Notes: generated by a model from the letters alone, not told the origin. A DNA stretch of 64,000 bases from Podarcis raffonei (GCF_027172205.1 NC_070605.1:25228304-25292303), one strand, 5' to 3'. Shown: positions 11,800 to 22,559, numbered from the stretch's first letter. Numbers and translations: made by a program.

Positions 11800-14700
11800 C
11801 TATTGCTTTTAGAAGGCAATAGAGGACACATTGGACAATTGATCAAAAACTGGAGGGTTGGTAGTGGGGCTTGTGGGTCTCACTGAAGATCTACTACCTT
11901 TTATCCCATAATTTGAGCAGTACCTTGAATAATCTGAATGCATCCTGAAATCCCATTGGTCCCCTGTTCATCTTGTTTAGAACTAAAAGCTAACCACAGT
12001 ATTCAAACAATTATAATCCTGACTAATCTGTGCTAAAGGAACTCAAATGACTTACCCAATTTTTTCCAGGGCTTTTGTTACCTGTTCTTGTACAATATCA
12101 TAAAGCTTTACTTGAAATCCAGCAGAAGCAAATAACATGGCCCAGCTACATCCAATGAGTCCACTAAGAAGAAAAGAGAAAACGGTTAGCACAAATCTTT
12201 TATTGTTATTTATTTGAAAATACTTACATGCCACTTTTCCAGGCAAAGCCTGCCCAAAGCAGCTTACAGCAATAAAAACTACAAGTATATAAAAATGCTT
12301 TTTACTAAAAATCAATAATTTTTATTGATCTATTCCACAGAAATTCCACAAAGAGAGTTTGGAATTCCAGTAACATAATGATATTCCAGTCTCTTTCCGG
12401 CAAGCAGGACATAAATTATTCAGGAGAAGGCCAACTGAAACAAATGAGTTTTTAAGGTCTTCTGAAAAGTCTGAGGTGTAGCTGCCATTGCAGCATTTCT
12501 GGGAAAGAACTCCAAAGGTGTGGTGGAGCCACCACAAAAGAAGCCCTGCCTCTTATGCTCAACCACCTCACAGACCTATTCCTGTCACAACACAGAAGCA
12601 AAACAAGGTTTTCCTGTTTCAGCACCTGTTGAAGGCAGCAACCTGGATGTGGATATAGTTAACCAACCCACAGATTCAGCAATAGAAGTTTAAGGTATGT
12701 TTTGAAAGGGCAATGAAGGACGCAACAGACCAATCAGCATATTACAAAGCAATTTGGCTCACATCCTACTTTTGGAACATCTAAGTTTATTAAGCAGAGA
12801 GTGAATGTTGAACAAAATGGACTTGGGTTGAAAATAGTCTTATTTCACTATTCTGTAGGTTATTCTGCATGCTACAGGCCTGAAATTCTGCATACAGAGC
12901 ATCCGTCTAAGTACATATGGAATGCAGAAACATTCAGGTGAACATATATAGTCATATGACGTTGCCTTACCCCCAGTTAGGCTATTCATCTATCTTGCCC
13001 GCTATTATATACTCTGATCATGGCTCCCTTGCCTGTCAGGATTCTTCCCTGCCCTGTTACCTGAAAAACTTGAGACTAAAGATATCAGAATTGAATCTGG
13101 AAGATTATGCATGTGCTCTACCACCAGGGTTCAGCACCTCTTGGCAATTTTTTTTTTTAATGTATTGCATATTGAGTCAATACTTATTTTTATTTTTTTA
13201 CAGAAAATGATATTCTATGCAATTCTATCTTAGATACTGCTTAGTAATGATAATACTCATTTCAAAGATCAGCTAAATTGCACAGAGCCAACAAACAGTC
13301 CTATTTAGTATCTGCCTGCCAACGGGCATAATTCTTGCTAAATACTGGGATCTAATTTGGATATCTAGATGCAAATTTTCTGGTCCTACAATAAAATATT
13401 AATATGGCACTCCCTAGCCCCATTCATTAATTCATTTGTTCAATTATGTATATGTAGTCAATTTCTTCTAGTTTTTTTTAAATCACCCTTTTCATTTGCA
13501 GATAATATATTTGTATTACTTATTATTATTAATTGAATTTTTATATACCACCCTATACCTGGAGGTCAGGTCTCAGGACGCTTCACAGAACAAAATCAAA
13601 ATATAAAACCATAAAATATAGAATCAAAATAAAAACAACAACCTAATACCCCCCCAAAAAAACACACCAGACATTTTAAAAGGGCATAGGATGTCAATCA
13701 AATCAACCAAAGTCCTGTTTAGAAAGGAACGTTTTTGCCCAGAGCCTAAAGGTACATGATAAAGGCACCAGACGAACTGCCCTGGGGAGAGCATTCCACA
13801 GATGGGGAGCCACTGCAGAGGAGGCCGATTATCATGTTGCCACACTCTGGACCTCTCAAGGAGGAGGCACACAAAGAAGGGCCTCAGAAGATGATCTCGG
13901 GGTCCAGGTAGGTTCATATGAAATGAGGCAGTCCTTGAGGTATTGCAGTCCTGCACCATTTAAGGCTTTGTAAGTCAAAACCAGCACTTTGAATTGGGCC
14001 CAGAAACTAATTGGTAGCCAATGCAGTCTGACCAGGATCGGTGTAATATGCTCAAACTGTCTTGCTCCAGTGAGCAACCTGGCCGCTGAATTCTGCACTA
14101 GCTGAAGTTTCTGAACCTTGAGACTACCAGAGCATAGACAACAGTAGTTAGGCTATCCCTGTCCAGATAGGGGTGTAGCTGGGCCACCAGCCGAAGCTGA
14201 TGGAAGGCACTCTGGGCCACAGAGGCCACCTGAGCCTTGAGCGACAGCAAAGGATCCAAGAGTACCCCCAAGCTACAAACCTGTTCTTTCAGAGGAAGTG
14301 TAACCCCATCAAGAGCAGGCAATCTCCCACCCATCTGGCCTAGGGAACCACCCACTAACAGTGTCTCAGTCTTATTTAGATTGAGTTTCAGTTTGTTGGC
14401 TCTCATCCAGTCCATTACCAAGGCAAGACACTGGTCCAGCACTTCCACTGCCTCACCTGCAGATGTAAAGGAGAAATAGAACTAAGTGTCATCAGCATAC
14501 TGCTGACACCGTACTCCAAACCTCTGGATAACCCCACCCAGCAGTTTCATGTAGATGTTAAACAACGTGGGGAATAGGATTGAGCCCTGCAGAACCCCAC
14601 ACTGAAGGTTCCACAGGGCTGAAAAGCATTCCCCAAACAACACCCTCTAGGAACAACCATCCAAGTAGGACTGGAACCACCGCAAAGCGGTGCCACTCAT

Positions 14701-15739
14701 CCCTAGTTCAGACAGTCACTCCAGAAGGCATCTAAAGCCACTGAGAGGTTGAGGAAGAATTAACAGGGACATGTTTCCCTTGTCTCTCTCTCAACGGAGG
14801 TCATCATACAGGGTGACCAAAGCAGTTTCTATGCCAAAACCCCAACTGAAATGGATCCAGAAAATCAGTTTCTTCCAAAAGCACTGGGATCTGGTCTTGC
14901 TCAGGAAAGGGAGATTAGCAACCGGCTGGTAGTTAGTTAGGTTTTCTGAATTCAGGGAAGGTTTCTTAAGGAGTGGTTTTACCACTGCCTCCTTCAAACA
15001 GGCAAGGACCACTCCCTCTCATAAAAAGGCATTGATCACCTCCCTACTCATGTGCTCTTATTTATTGTTTTGTTATTTCTTCCATGTAAAGATCCAGTAA
15101 AATCCATGTTTAAAAATACGAGACTACTCCTAAATTCTTTTCCATGTCTCTGTATTGCTGTAGTTGAAGGAAAAATCTAAACTGAGAGTACATGTTGTAG
15201 TCGAGGTCCCTTCAGTTGCCCTGTCCACATCCTCAAACCACAACAACAGAACATGATTCCATACACTTTGACTGGCCAATGCTCTAGAAACCTCCTCTAG
15301 AACTTTATCAACACTGGCATCTAGTTTGGATCAAAATCTAAGTGACCTTGTGCTCAAAGTGCCTTGCAAATTGCTCACCGCAGGTCTCAGGAATCTCTCA
15401 AATTCAACAAGTCTGATAGCAGACCATCCCAATAGGTCCTTCACCTCTGCATTTGGGGGGTGGAGGAAAGATTACCAAAGGCAATCTAAATCTCAACAGG
15501 TAGCGATCCATCCATGACAACACTGTTATATAAACCCGCACTAACAATTTCTCTGTGGCAATAAACAGATTCAGTGGACTTAGGATATATGTTGATTCCA
15601 CAATGTACAGTAATACCTCAAGTTGAATGCGCTTTGGGTTGAGCGCGTTCGAGTTGCGCTCTGCGGCAACCTGGAAGTAACGGAGCACATTACTTCCGGG
15701 TTTCGCCGCTCACGCATGCGCTCAAAATGATGTCACGCA

Positions 15740-15772
<33 letters not shown>

Positions 15773-18700
15773 TTATTATTTATACCCCACCCATCTGGCT
15801 GGGCCTCCCAAGCCACTCTGGGCGGCTTCCATAAAAACCAAAAATACAGTAAAATATCACACGTTAAAAACTTCCCTGAACAGGGCTGCCTTAAGATGTC
15901 TTCTGAATGTCAGGTAGTTGTTTATCGCTTTGACATCTGCTGGAAGGGCGTTCCACAGGGCGGGCGCCACTACCGAGAAGGCCCTCTGCCTGGTTCCCTG
16001 CAGCTTTGCTTCTCGCAATGAGGGAACCGCCAGAAGGCCCTCGGCGCTGGACCTCAGCGTCCGGGCAGAATGATGGGGGTGGAGACGCTCCTTCAGGTAT
16101 ACTGGACCGAGGCCGTTTAGGGCTTTAAAGGTCAGCACCAACACTTTGAATTGTGCTCGGAAACGTACTGGGAGCCAATGTAGGTCTTTCAAGACCGGTG
16201 TTATATGGTCTCGGCGGCCGCCCCCAGTCACCAGTCTAGCTGCCGCATTCTGGATTAGTTGTAGTTTTCGAGTCACCTTCAAAGGTAGCCCCACGTAGAG
16301 TGCATTGCAGTAGTCCAAGCGGGAGATATGCGTGGTAGCAGTGAAACACGACCCGCAGACGCACCGTCTCGTCCTGTGTTCTGTTCGGGATGTGAACGGG
16401 GCTCCAGAACGGATCCCGTTCGCATCCCGAGGTACCACTGTATTGAGAGAGAGTATGGCAGTCATGTATTCCTCAGTTAGATCTACCAAATGGAGTTGTC
16501 AATACACAGCTATAAGAATAAGAATAATATTTTATTATTTATACCCTGCCCATCTGGCTGGGTTTCCAAGTGCAGTGGGGAAACTCTCAAAGAGGCAAGA
16601 TAAGGCCACATGAAGTCACAAGTTATTAAAGGTTGTAGCTATAGTCAGGTCATATCAAAATCACTGAAGAGCAGACATCAGAACAGAATATTCCGACAAT
16701 ATTATTCTATTCTGCAGCCAGGCAGTCTGTGCAAACACCTCTATTTATTTTAAATGCAAGAATGTGTCATGAGATGCAAAACACTCTCTTAATTAACATG
16801 TTTTTATTATTCTTAGGTGATAGTGGAAAAATCTTTGAGAAGTCTTATCATATATAATTAAGTGTTTCTTATTTAGAGAATACTGTAAATAAATCAGCCT
16901 GTCTTTTAAAAATGATTTTTGCAAGTTATTTTTTAAAATTAAATTTCTATACTGTCCATCAGCTCTTGCCATGAAAATAACATGTGCTTTATATAAGAAA
17001 GATATATAATCCTTGCATGATATTATCCTCCTAGGTAAGCATGTATAGAATTGCAAGCTAAATGTGCTTAAATTGGCCTGGATTATGCCCACAGTAAAGT
17101 CCCATTGAGTTCAGTAGGACTTAATCTGAATTGGCATGCATAGAATTGCACTATTAATTGCCATACATTTTCACTAGAAATTAAGCACATGCTCCACTTC
17201 AGACAATAAAATGTCTTGGGCACTGACATTATTGTGAATGGAACTGAATTGCCCAATAACTAAGCAAAATAAGGAAGTATTTATCTCTTTTTATAACTGG
17301 GGACAATGAGGCATGGTCAAGTCAGATCTCAACATCTGCAAGTAAATGTGGAAGTATATTGCAAATGTGGCTGAGTAAGCTATCTACACTACAATACTGT
17401 ATACTAAACTAGGAAGACAAGATGCTTTAGATTAGAATAACTGAAATAGAATTTACAGAGCAATCATAACCCATACAGGTGGAGTTTGGGCAAATAACTG
17501 CTATGGTGTCATCTCTACTTGAATATGTCTTATAATTCAATGTATTAGTATTTCCATAAAATGCTTTTAGACTTCAGAAAAGGCTTACTTGAACCTCTGA
17601 TCAGTTTATTGTCAGTATTTTCCTTATAATAGCAAATGTATATACAATACACTTTTTGCCATATTCGCCATAGGAAATTAAAGCTTTCCACATATAAAGG
17701 CATTGATGACCACACACTTTCCTTGTAGTTTTACTGATTTCAATGGTACTTTGTTTTCATACAGTTAATAGTCGTGTTAAAAATTGGCAATAAACATGAT
17801 TTGTTTATCACTGGTTCTCTTAATCAGTTAACAGGATACAGGAACAATACTGGCGCAATTCTACATAAAGGTTACTAATGGTACACAGGTCATCTACTTC
17901 ACAGTTTTATTCAGACATACACTCAATATTCAGAACAAACATGTACTTTCATTCACTTAGTTTACAAGAGAGTCTCCTAATCACATATCTGACAGCAATT
18001 CATAGTCCACAGTGCAGTAGCCTCAACAGACTACCAACAAACCTCTAGCACAGAAAGAATTGCTGGTTGACCTTTGTTCTGTGCTAGCTGAAGTGTTCCA
18101 ATTTCCGACATTTAAGCAGTTTCCCAGTTGGTGCTGCCATTGGGCAAAGTTTGACCTTACCCTCTACATACCACTGGTGACCGATGCATAACTGAGTGCA
18201 ACCCCTAGCTGCTGCCTTAGTCTAACAGCATGCGACAACGTAAAAGGCACATGCTCCAAACACAATTCACACCTCTTATGTTCTGCAGTCGGACAGCAAG
18301 ACTGCGTATGGAGCAAGCCTTGAGGTCCCTTTGTTTGAAGAGTTAAGGTTGAGGCGAAAAGTCAATTATAAAAATAAGCAAGCCAGAGTTTTAGGCCTTA
18401 TCAAACGGGGAAAACAGAGGCATATATATTTTAAAGCCATTTGTGAGCTTCCAATAGACATTTGATCAGCCACCAAGTGAACAGAATGCTGGACTACATA
18501 GGCCTTCCATTTGATCCAGCAGGGCTCTTTTTTCCTTAATTATAAGCAAGCACACACAGTAGCACTAATTTTAGGTACAAATTTCCTGTTACTTTAATTA
18601 GATGCAGTTAATTTAGAGAGAGAAAAACCAACAACAACACATACAACCTGAACATAAATACATGAAGGCTATCCAGATTTCAATCAGGTTACTACACTAT

Positions 18701-19192
18701 AAAATTATCTTGGCAAAAAATCTACATTTTGCTGTTTATAAAAGCTTTCCAAAACACACCACACTTTGAATTTCCATGTTGGCAATGGACTTTTTCCCGT
18801 GCTGCTATTCACCTAGAATGTCCTTTAGCTCTCCATGTGTTTCAAGGTACTGTAATCTGTACAGACTAAACGCAAACAGATTAAATGGCTTAGATAAGTG
18901 TTCTATTCACACGCAGTAAAGTTACTCATTTGTTTTGTCTTTTTTAACACCTTGCTGCAGCAACAGCAAATGCCAATGTAAAAGTTGTGGTTTGGTGGCT
19001 TTGAAGATCCCACGCCTAAAACGCAGGTTCCACGTCATTCGCGCTTTTCTGGGGGGGAAAGGGGGGGCACAGGATCCCCTTTCCCGGACTGAAACACCCT
19101 TCTCCCTCCTCTCTCCTCGCCAACAGGAGAGCCACTCGTCAAGGGATTTACCTGCCAACAATCACAACACGTCCCTCTTGCACGGGATCCAT
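7809..19192 (-). CDS. CRYL1: CRYL1, lambda-crystallin homolog / L-gulonate 3-dehydrogenase (5' part, exons 1-3)
   Basis: CRYL1 is a cytosolic NAD-dependent dehydrogenase of the 3-hydroxyacyl-CoA dehydrogenase fold; it oxidises L-gulonate in the uronate cycle, and lens forms serve as lambda-crystallin. Three minus-strand coding exons are visible: 19152-19192, 12056-12163 and 7809-7935. They join in phase (2, 2, 0) to give 92 residues. The N-terminal Rossmann loop reads G-S-G-L-I-G and is followed by [19 protein letters not shown], closely matching human CRYL1. Exon 3 carries the conserved QLSLISGC and [10 protein letters not shown] segments. The start ATG has A at -3 and G at +4. The human protein is 319 residues, so about 70 percent is beyond the left edge. 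The gene is divergent from IFT88, with about 3.5 kb between promoters. Function is inferred from family identity; the call itself is secure. Confidence 0.96.
8116..8497 (+). mobile_element. Sauria-type SINE with perfect target-site duplication
   Basis: The same SINE family as at 1490, with the tRNA-like head (gtggcgctgtggtctaaacc, B-box ggttcgaatcc-like) and the tail ggtcctttacctttt. A 12-base direct repeat, tatggcattctc, flanks it at 8104-8115 and 8498-8509, so both ends are exact. It carries an extra short internal segment near 8335-8350 compared with the first copy. Confidence 0.92.
8540..9000 (-). mobile_element. L2-like LINE 3' fragment
   Basis: The minus-strand translation contains [20 protein letters not shown], matching the [19 protein letters not shown] motif of the L2 copies at 13525 and 15739, then VPFLWNSI in the position of their ALWNALP. 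The terminal AT-rich tail lies toward 8540. Confidence 0.7.
9003..9400 (-). mobile_element. CR1 LINE 3' region fragment
   Basis: Phrases such as tgcagtttccagcagctggt, tggaggcagagaacaacc, gtcaccactgcctccaggga and ctccatccccttgatcaatt are characteristic of a CR1 3' region read in reverse. Similar phrases occur in the CR1 copy at 56560-57180. Confidence 0.75.
10660..10879. mobile_element. Tigger/pogo-like MITE
   Basis: The 220-bp element begins cagtggtaccccaggttaca and ends with the complement (ttaacccgaggtaccactg), flanked by TA at 10658-10659 and 10880-10881. It shares its interior (aagtggtgcttcaggttaag, cctccggaacgaatta) with the copy at 53895. TA target sites and these termini point to the Tc1/mariner-pogo group; it has no transposase. 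Confidence 0.88.
11440..11575 (+). mobile_element. tRNA-derived SINE, 3' half
   Basis: The stretch contains gactttgggctagtcccaac, aacctacctcacagggtcgt and atgcaataaataag, the typical 3' half of a widespread reptile tRNA-derived SINE. The head with the promoter boxes is missing or decayed. Confidence 0.6.
11720..11800. repeat. compound microsatellite (TG)n(TCTG)n(TGCC)n
   Basis: About 14 TG units pass into four TCTG units and then about ten TGCC units. The step-wise change suggests successive point mutations that then spread by slippage. Confidence 0.97.
12056..12163 (-). CDS. CRYL1: CRYL1 coding exon 2
   Basis: The acceptor (cttag) lies before 12163 and the donor (gtaagt) after 12056. The exon is 108 nt, phase 2 in and phase 2 out. 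It encodes the second half of the dinucleotide-binding glycine loop and the following helix and strand ([17 protein letters not shown]), nearly identical to mammalian CRYL1. The aspartate after the second strand is where NAD-preferring enzymes bind the adenosine ribose. Confidence 0.96.
12190..12640 (-). mobile_element. L2-like LINE 3' fragment
   Basis: In reverse it shows the 3' AT-rich end (tttattgttatttatttgaa) and the phrase gaaagaactccaaaggtgtg with accacaaaagaagccctgcc, paralleling gagcattccacagatgggga at 13790 in the larger L2 copy. It sits only about 30 bases upstream of the CRYL1 exon 2 acceptor. Confidence 0.6.
12930..13145 (-). mobile_element. decayed tRNA-derived SINE
   Basis: It shares the order of blocks (catatgacgttgccttac, then tgcatgtgctctaccaccag) with the better copy at 54240-54450. 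Strongly diverged. Confidence 0.5.
13525..15600 (-). mobile_element. L2 LINE, 5'-truncated copy of about 2 kb
   Basis: Minus-strand fragments of the L2 reverse transcriptase occur in the right order: [20 protein letters not shown] (about 14800-15000), [20 protein letters not shown] (about 14350-14410), then [25 protein letters not shown] and [15 protein letters not shown] (about 13940-14090). The 3' end is a tattatta-rich tail near 13525. Several frame changes and stops separate the pieces, so it is inactive. The 15170-15600 part precedes the reverse transcriptase and resembles 27030-27480. Confidence 0.88.
15608..16440. mobile_element. Tigger/pogo-like MITE split by an L2 insertion
   Basis: The left end is cagtaatacctcaagttgaa and the right end is the complement of cagtggtacctcgggatgcg, with TA at 15606-15607 and 16441-16442. 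The two halves total roughly 225 bp once the L2 piece at about 15739-16345 is set aside, close to the size of the copies at 10660 and 53895. The termini are related to those copies but the interior (gaagtaacggagcacattac) differs. Confidence 0.82.
15739..16345 (-). mobile_element. L2 LINE 3' fragment with open reading frame
   Basis: The minus-strand frame is uninterrupted over about 165 codons of L2 reverse-transcriptase C-terminus: [52 protein letters not shown] and [20 protein letters not shown]. The 3' end is ttatttataccccacccatc joined to an (AAT)n run of about ten units. The open frame and low divergence suggest a young copy. Confidence 0.9.
16515..16578 (-). mobile_element. L2 LINE terminal fragment
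   Basis: About 60 bases match the extreme L2 3' end (attttattatttataccctg, cccatctggctgggtttcc) seen at 15770, 44905 and 59835. Confidence 0.75.
17088..17155. repeat. dispersed short repeat (gagttcagtaggactta family)
   Basis: The sequence aaagtcccattgagttcagt aggactta followed by catgcatagaattgca matches similar stretches at 20108, 27822 and 47060. No terminal repeats or coding capacity are seen; the family was not named. Confidence 0.55.
18478..18540 (+). mobile_element. CR1/SINE-type tail fragment
   Basis: The sequence gaatgctggactacataggc followed by ttgatccagcagggctct is the well-known terminal phrase of reptile CR1-related repeats. Only the last 60 bases are recognisable. Confidence 0.5.
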
Positions 19193-19720
19193 TGTGCCAA
19201 GTTCAGGTTGCAGCACTCACACGGCAGGAGGAGGAGGAGAACCCGGGAAAAACCACTGGAAGGGAACGTGGGCCAGCGGATCCCTTTTCAAGGCGGCGCT
19301 TCCTCCCCACCCCGCCACCCCCCAATTCCAAGGGATGTCACGGCCACTTCCATTGGCTCCCAGATAAGAACACTTCCCATTGGCTCCCCGTGTGCCCCAA
19401 GCGGCGGCTCGAGGGAACGTCTCCAGATGGGGGTTACCCGGGTCAGGGGAAAAGAGAGGCGGGCGAGCGCGTGGGGCTCTTCAGCGGAGGGGGGCGAGGA
19501 AGGGGGTTCATTTGCTTCTTCCTGGCTTCGTTGTCGAGGGAAGTGGGCGGGCAGTTCCGAGAGAGATTCCACAGCGACTTTGCTTTTCCCTCATGGCTAT
19601 GCATCCATATATATATGGCTTCCTCTTCCGCTTCTTTCTGTGGGGTGCTGCACGGCTCGGAGGATCGGGCCCTGTGAGGGTACCCACGAAGAGAGAGCGC
19701 ATGCGCAAGCCAGAAAAGGC
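19000..19720 (-). promoter_or_regulatory. CRYL1: CRYL1 GC-rich promoter region
   Basis: This stretch is markedly richer in G, C and CpG than the AT-rich flanks (for example cgggcgagcgcgtggggctc, agcgcatgcgcaagccag). It surrounds and lies upstream of the CRYL1 start at 19192. It probably holds the transcription start; no clear TATA box was identified. Long frames across it reflect base composition, not genes. Confidence 0.65.
19152..19192 (-). CDS. CRYL1: CRYL1 coding exon 1
   Basis: ATG at 19192-19190 is followed by 13 codons ([13 protein letters not shown]) plus AG, then a GTAAAT donor. The first beta strand of the Rossmann fold (VVIVG) is here; the glycine loop continues in exon 2. The exon lies in a GC-rich promoter stretch. 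The N-terminal residues differ from the human protein, as expected at this variable end. Confidence 0.93.
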
Positions 19721-19904
19721 GGCAGGAAGTGCTGCTTTACTCACCTCTTTCTCTTTGGGAAGGATTGCACAGCAGGTGTCTAGAAGAGCCACTTTACAGG
19801 GACTCCATCCCAAGGGATGTGGGGTGGTGACCTCCTTGGCTGCGGTATTTGAAAGGCTTGGGGCGGGGGGGGGGGAGAACCCACCACCAGCTTTTTCTTT
19901 CTCC

Positions 19905-19975
19905 CCAGGAGGCAGTGATGGCCACCAAGTTGAAAGGCTTTAAAAGAGGATTAGACAAATTAAAGGGAAACCCAG
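19905..19975 (+). mobile_element. CR1-like fragment
   Basis: The phrases gatggccaccaagttgaaag and ttaaaagaggattagacaaa are typical of a CR1 3' region read forward; the same region read backward occurs at 9003-9400. Confidence 0.55.
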
Positions 19976-20107
19976 CCAGATGGGTTATTATTATGGTTAT
20001 TATTAGACACACGGTGGCAGATGCCGCCTCAGGTGGTGGAAGCCAAGGTGTGCTGCCAAGGGGAAAGTCATATTGGTAACAATTCCAATATTTTGGCTGC
20101 AGTCCAC

Positions 20108-20175
20108 ACATGTTTTCTTGAGAGTAAGATCCATTTAGTTCAATGGGACTTTGAGTAGACATGCCTAAGGTTGCA
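20108..20175. repeat. dispersed short repeat (gagttcagtaggactta family)
   Basis: The sequence gagagtaagatccatttagt tcaatgggac followed by agacatgcctaaggttgca aligns with the copies at 17088, 27822 and 47060. Confidence 0.5.
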
Positions 20176-20606
20176 GATACTGCTGCAAGTGGGAGGGACA
20201 CAGAAAGACTTTAATTCCACTGATTACTCAGGGAAAGAGGACACACAAATCCCCTTATTCCTCTGCTGAGACAGAGGAAGGAGAAAGTGATATGCTACTA
20301 AACAGTCAATATTTACTCTGAGAGACCAGAGATAGGCACCCGTCAATAGGGCTTCTATGGACTTTTGCCATATACTATGAAATGGAAGCAGTGTTCCTTT
20401 CCATTTCATTTCCCCATTGTCCACATAATTTGGAAAAATTCAGAGGGCTTAGAAGGCCATTAAAAAATTGTATTGCACATTTTGGGGGACTTTTATATTT
20501 AATTAGTTACTGTAAATTGGCTCAAGTACTTCTTTTTGAAGGGCAGGGTATAAATGTTTAAAAGAAAAACATAAACCCACTTTTACTTTCCTAGTCTATA
20601 GAATAT

Positions 20607-20618
20607 TATTATATATAT

Positions 20619-20669
<51 letters not shown>
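20607..20669. repeat. compound microsatellite (TA)n(TC)n(TG)n
   Basis: A short TA run, about 19 CT units and five TG units in series. Confidence 0.95.
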
Positions 20670-21484
20670 ATTTATTTCCTAGTCTATATAAGCAGTTCTG
20701 TTAAATGCTGTGAAAATATTTCCTTGCTCTGTCATGTCCTTTTCTGTTTAACATGTACTATTGTCATACACCAGTAATTCCCAAACTGTTCCACATGACA
20801 ACTATTAGTGTGCCATGAGAAACGCATTGTATTAATTAAAGGCTTGTGTGAGTCCAGAAGTACCCCACCACAAAGGAGGATGTCTACAACATCCCTGCAA
20901 AAGTGATTCACTCTAACTTTATTTCCTTCTGGTCACTGTTGAGGGTAGGCAATTGTTCCATCTATGTCGGGCTGGTATGATTATAGCACTCAGTCGTTCT
21001 CTATGCAGAAATGCAAAAGGATTACTCTATCGCAGAGAAGACTACCTCTTGCATCTCAGTGTGATTCATTGCTCTGGACCTGCCTCCTTCCAATTAGTGT
21101 TAGAAAGGAAAAAAGTAAAGGTTTTTGGAGGACATTTCCTATATGTAGAAATATAGCAGCTTTTCAGTTATTCAGGTAGAATTATGTATAACTAACAAGC
21201 TTCTATGTTCCTATACCAACAGAAGCTGGCCCCATAAAATAAAGCTACATACACATTACTGTTTACTCTGGTACACTCCCACTGGTAGTGTCTGAAGCTG
21301 TGTACAGTACACATGAAGTTAACCACAATGCATATCTACAATGTAGTTTTCTTGGGAAACCCTGCTGTTTGATGTATTTTCCCCCTTAAAACCAGCTTCC
21401 GTCTAATTTGAAAATGTAAGCCACATTCACTTTACAATCTGAGGTACTTTTGAGGTAGCTGTCATGCATGCACAATGACATGTA

Positions 21485-21849
21485 CCGTATTTTTCGCTCT
21501 ATAACACGCACCAGACCATAACACGCACGTAGTTTTTAGAGGAGGAAAACAAGAAAAAAAATATTCTAAACGAAATAGTGGATATATGATTTTTGTGGTT
21601 CATGCTGTGGCCACTGACATGTGATCTGACAGTGAGTTTGGAGTAGCCCAATGCAAAAATCCTGAGGATCCATGTGGATCCATGCTTTGTAACCACAGAG
21701 GAGGGAAGGAAGGGGAACCATGGATCCTCTGCTCACGACTGCAGCAGATCCCCCCTGCCACCCGCAGGCATTCGCTCCATAACACGCACAGACATTTCCC
21801 CTTACTTTCTAGGAGGAAAAAAGTGAGTGTTATGGTGCAAAAAATACAG
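21485..21849. mobile_element. TA-flanked MITE with ccgtatttttcgctctataa termini
   Basis: The left terminus ccgtatttttcgctctataa and cacgcac is mirrored at the right by gtgagtgttatggtgcaaaa followed by aatacag. TA flanks both ends (21483-21484 and 21850-21851). Internal copies of tccataacacgcacagaca occur near 21780. It has no transposase. The TA target site suggests the Tc1/mariner superfamily. Confidence 0.8.
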
Positions 21850-22559
21850 TATTTACAAAATTGTTATATGCACTACAGCAGCAGTAGGATCAAGTCTCCA
21901 ATTTTCTGAAAATAGGCACTGGGCTTTTGTGCATAGTATGCACAGCACAAATCTTTGGATATCAGGCAGTTTGTCAGCTTAGCTAACAAACTGTGGGGTC
22001 TGAGAGAGAATAGAAAATAAAATTACTAGAAACTACTTAAATCAGTTAACATGGATTTGTGATTCCTTCATTACTCCTTCCTGTTCCTTTAACTACCACA
22101 TCAATCACTGTTGTTGTACTCTGGTTTCCAAATTAACTAAACCTGCTACAATTTGTTTCTTGTCATTAAACAGAACCTAAACATCAAAGTGGAACTGCAC
22201 CAGAACAGGAAGTGTGCGTACTAATAAAGAGATGAAAGTTCCAGCAAAATATTGTGCCATCAAGCCACATGTTCCCATTGTTTAAACCACTTCAGGGCAA
22301 CCTTACAAACTTGAACAGCGGGAAAATGTTAGAAGTTTCTAAACTGACGAGGAGCATAGTGGAATACAAGAGCCTGATCCTTATTTAAAATAATAAGAAA
22401 AAGGATTTTAATCAGGATAATTGCGTATGAGTGTGAAATCTTACATAGCTTAAACTCATCCTATTTATGCCCTTAAATTGTTCCCCTTTTATACAACAAA
22501 TTGCACTATTTTTCCGCTCTCCCTTTTATTTCCCTCTACTGCCCCCTTCGCTTTATGAT

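Larger units (their letters stand above)
7936..12055 (-). other. CRYL1: CRYL1 intron 2
   Basis: A 4.1-kb intron holding a Sauria-type SINE, an L2-like fragment, a CR1 3' region, a Tigger-like MITE, a SINE tail and a complex microsatellite. No exon was seen between them. Confidence 0.85.
12164..19151 (-). other. CRYL1: CRYL1 intron 1
   Basis: A 7-kb intron dominated by L2 LINE sequence at 12190-12640, 13525-15600 and 15739-16345, a MITE, a decayed SINE and AT-rich unique sequence at about 16600-18900. No exon or other gene was recognised in it. Confidence 0.85.

Noticed and set aside
11553-11846. Frame with AGRQ and THTH repeats
   Set aside because: Direct product of the TG/TCTG/TGCC microsatellite.
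13101-13160. Possible additional CRYL1 exon near the decayed SINE
   Set aside because: CRYL1 exons 1 and 2 join in phase without it, and no CRYL1-like residues were found.
15857-16489. 210-codon frame as a host protein
   Set aside because: The sequence is L2 reverse transcriptase ([12 protein letters not shown] and [16 protein letters not shown]); its N-terminal part is only MITE sequence read through.
18935-19783. Long plus-strand open frame of 282 codons over the CRYL1 promoter
   Set aside because: It lies in GC-rich sequence, runs antisense through CRYL1 exon 1, has low-complexity Arg/Gly/Ser content and overlaps equally long frames in other phases. No family resemblance.
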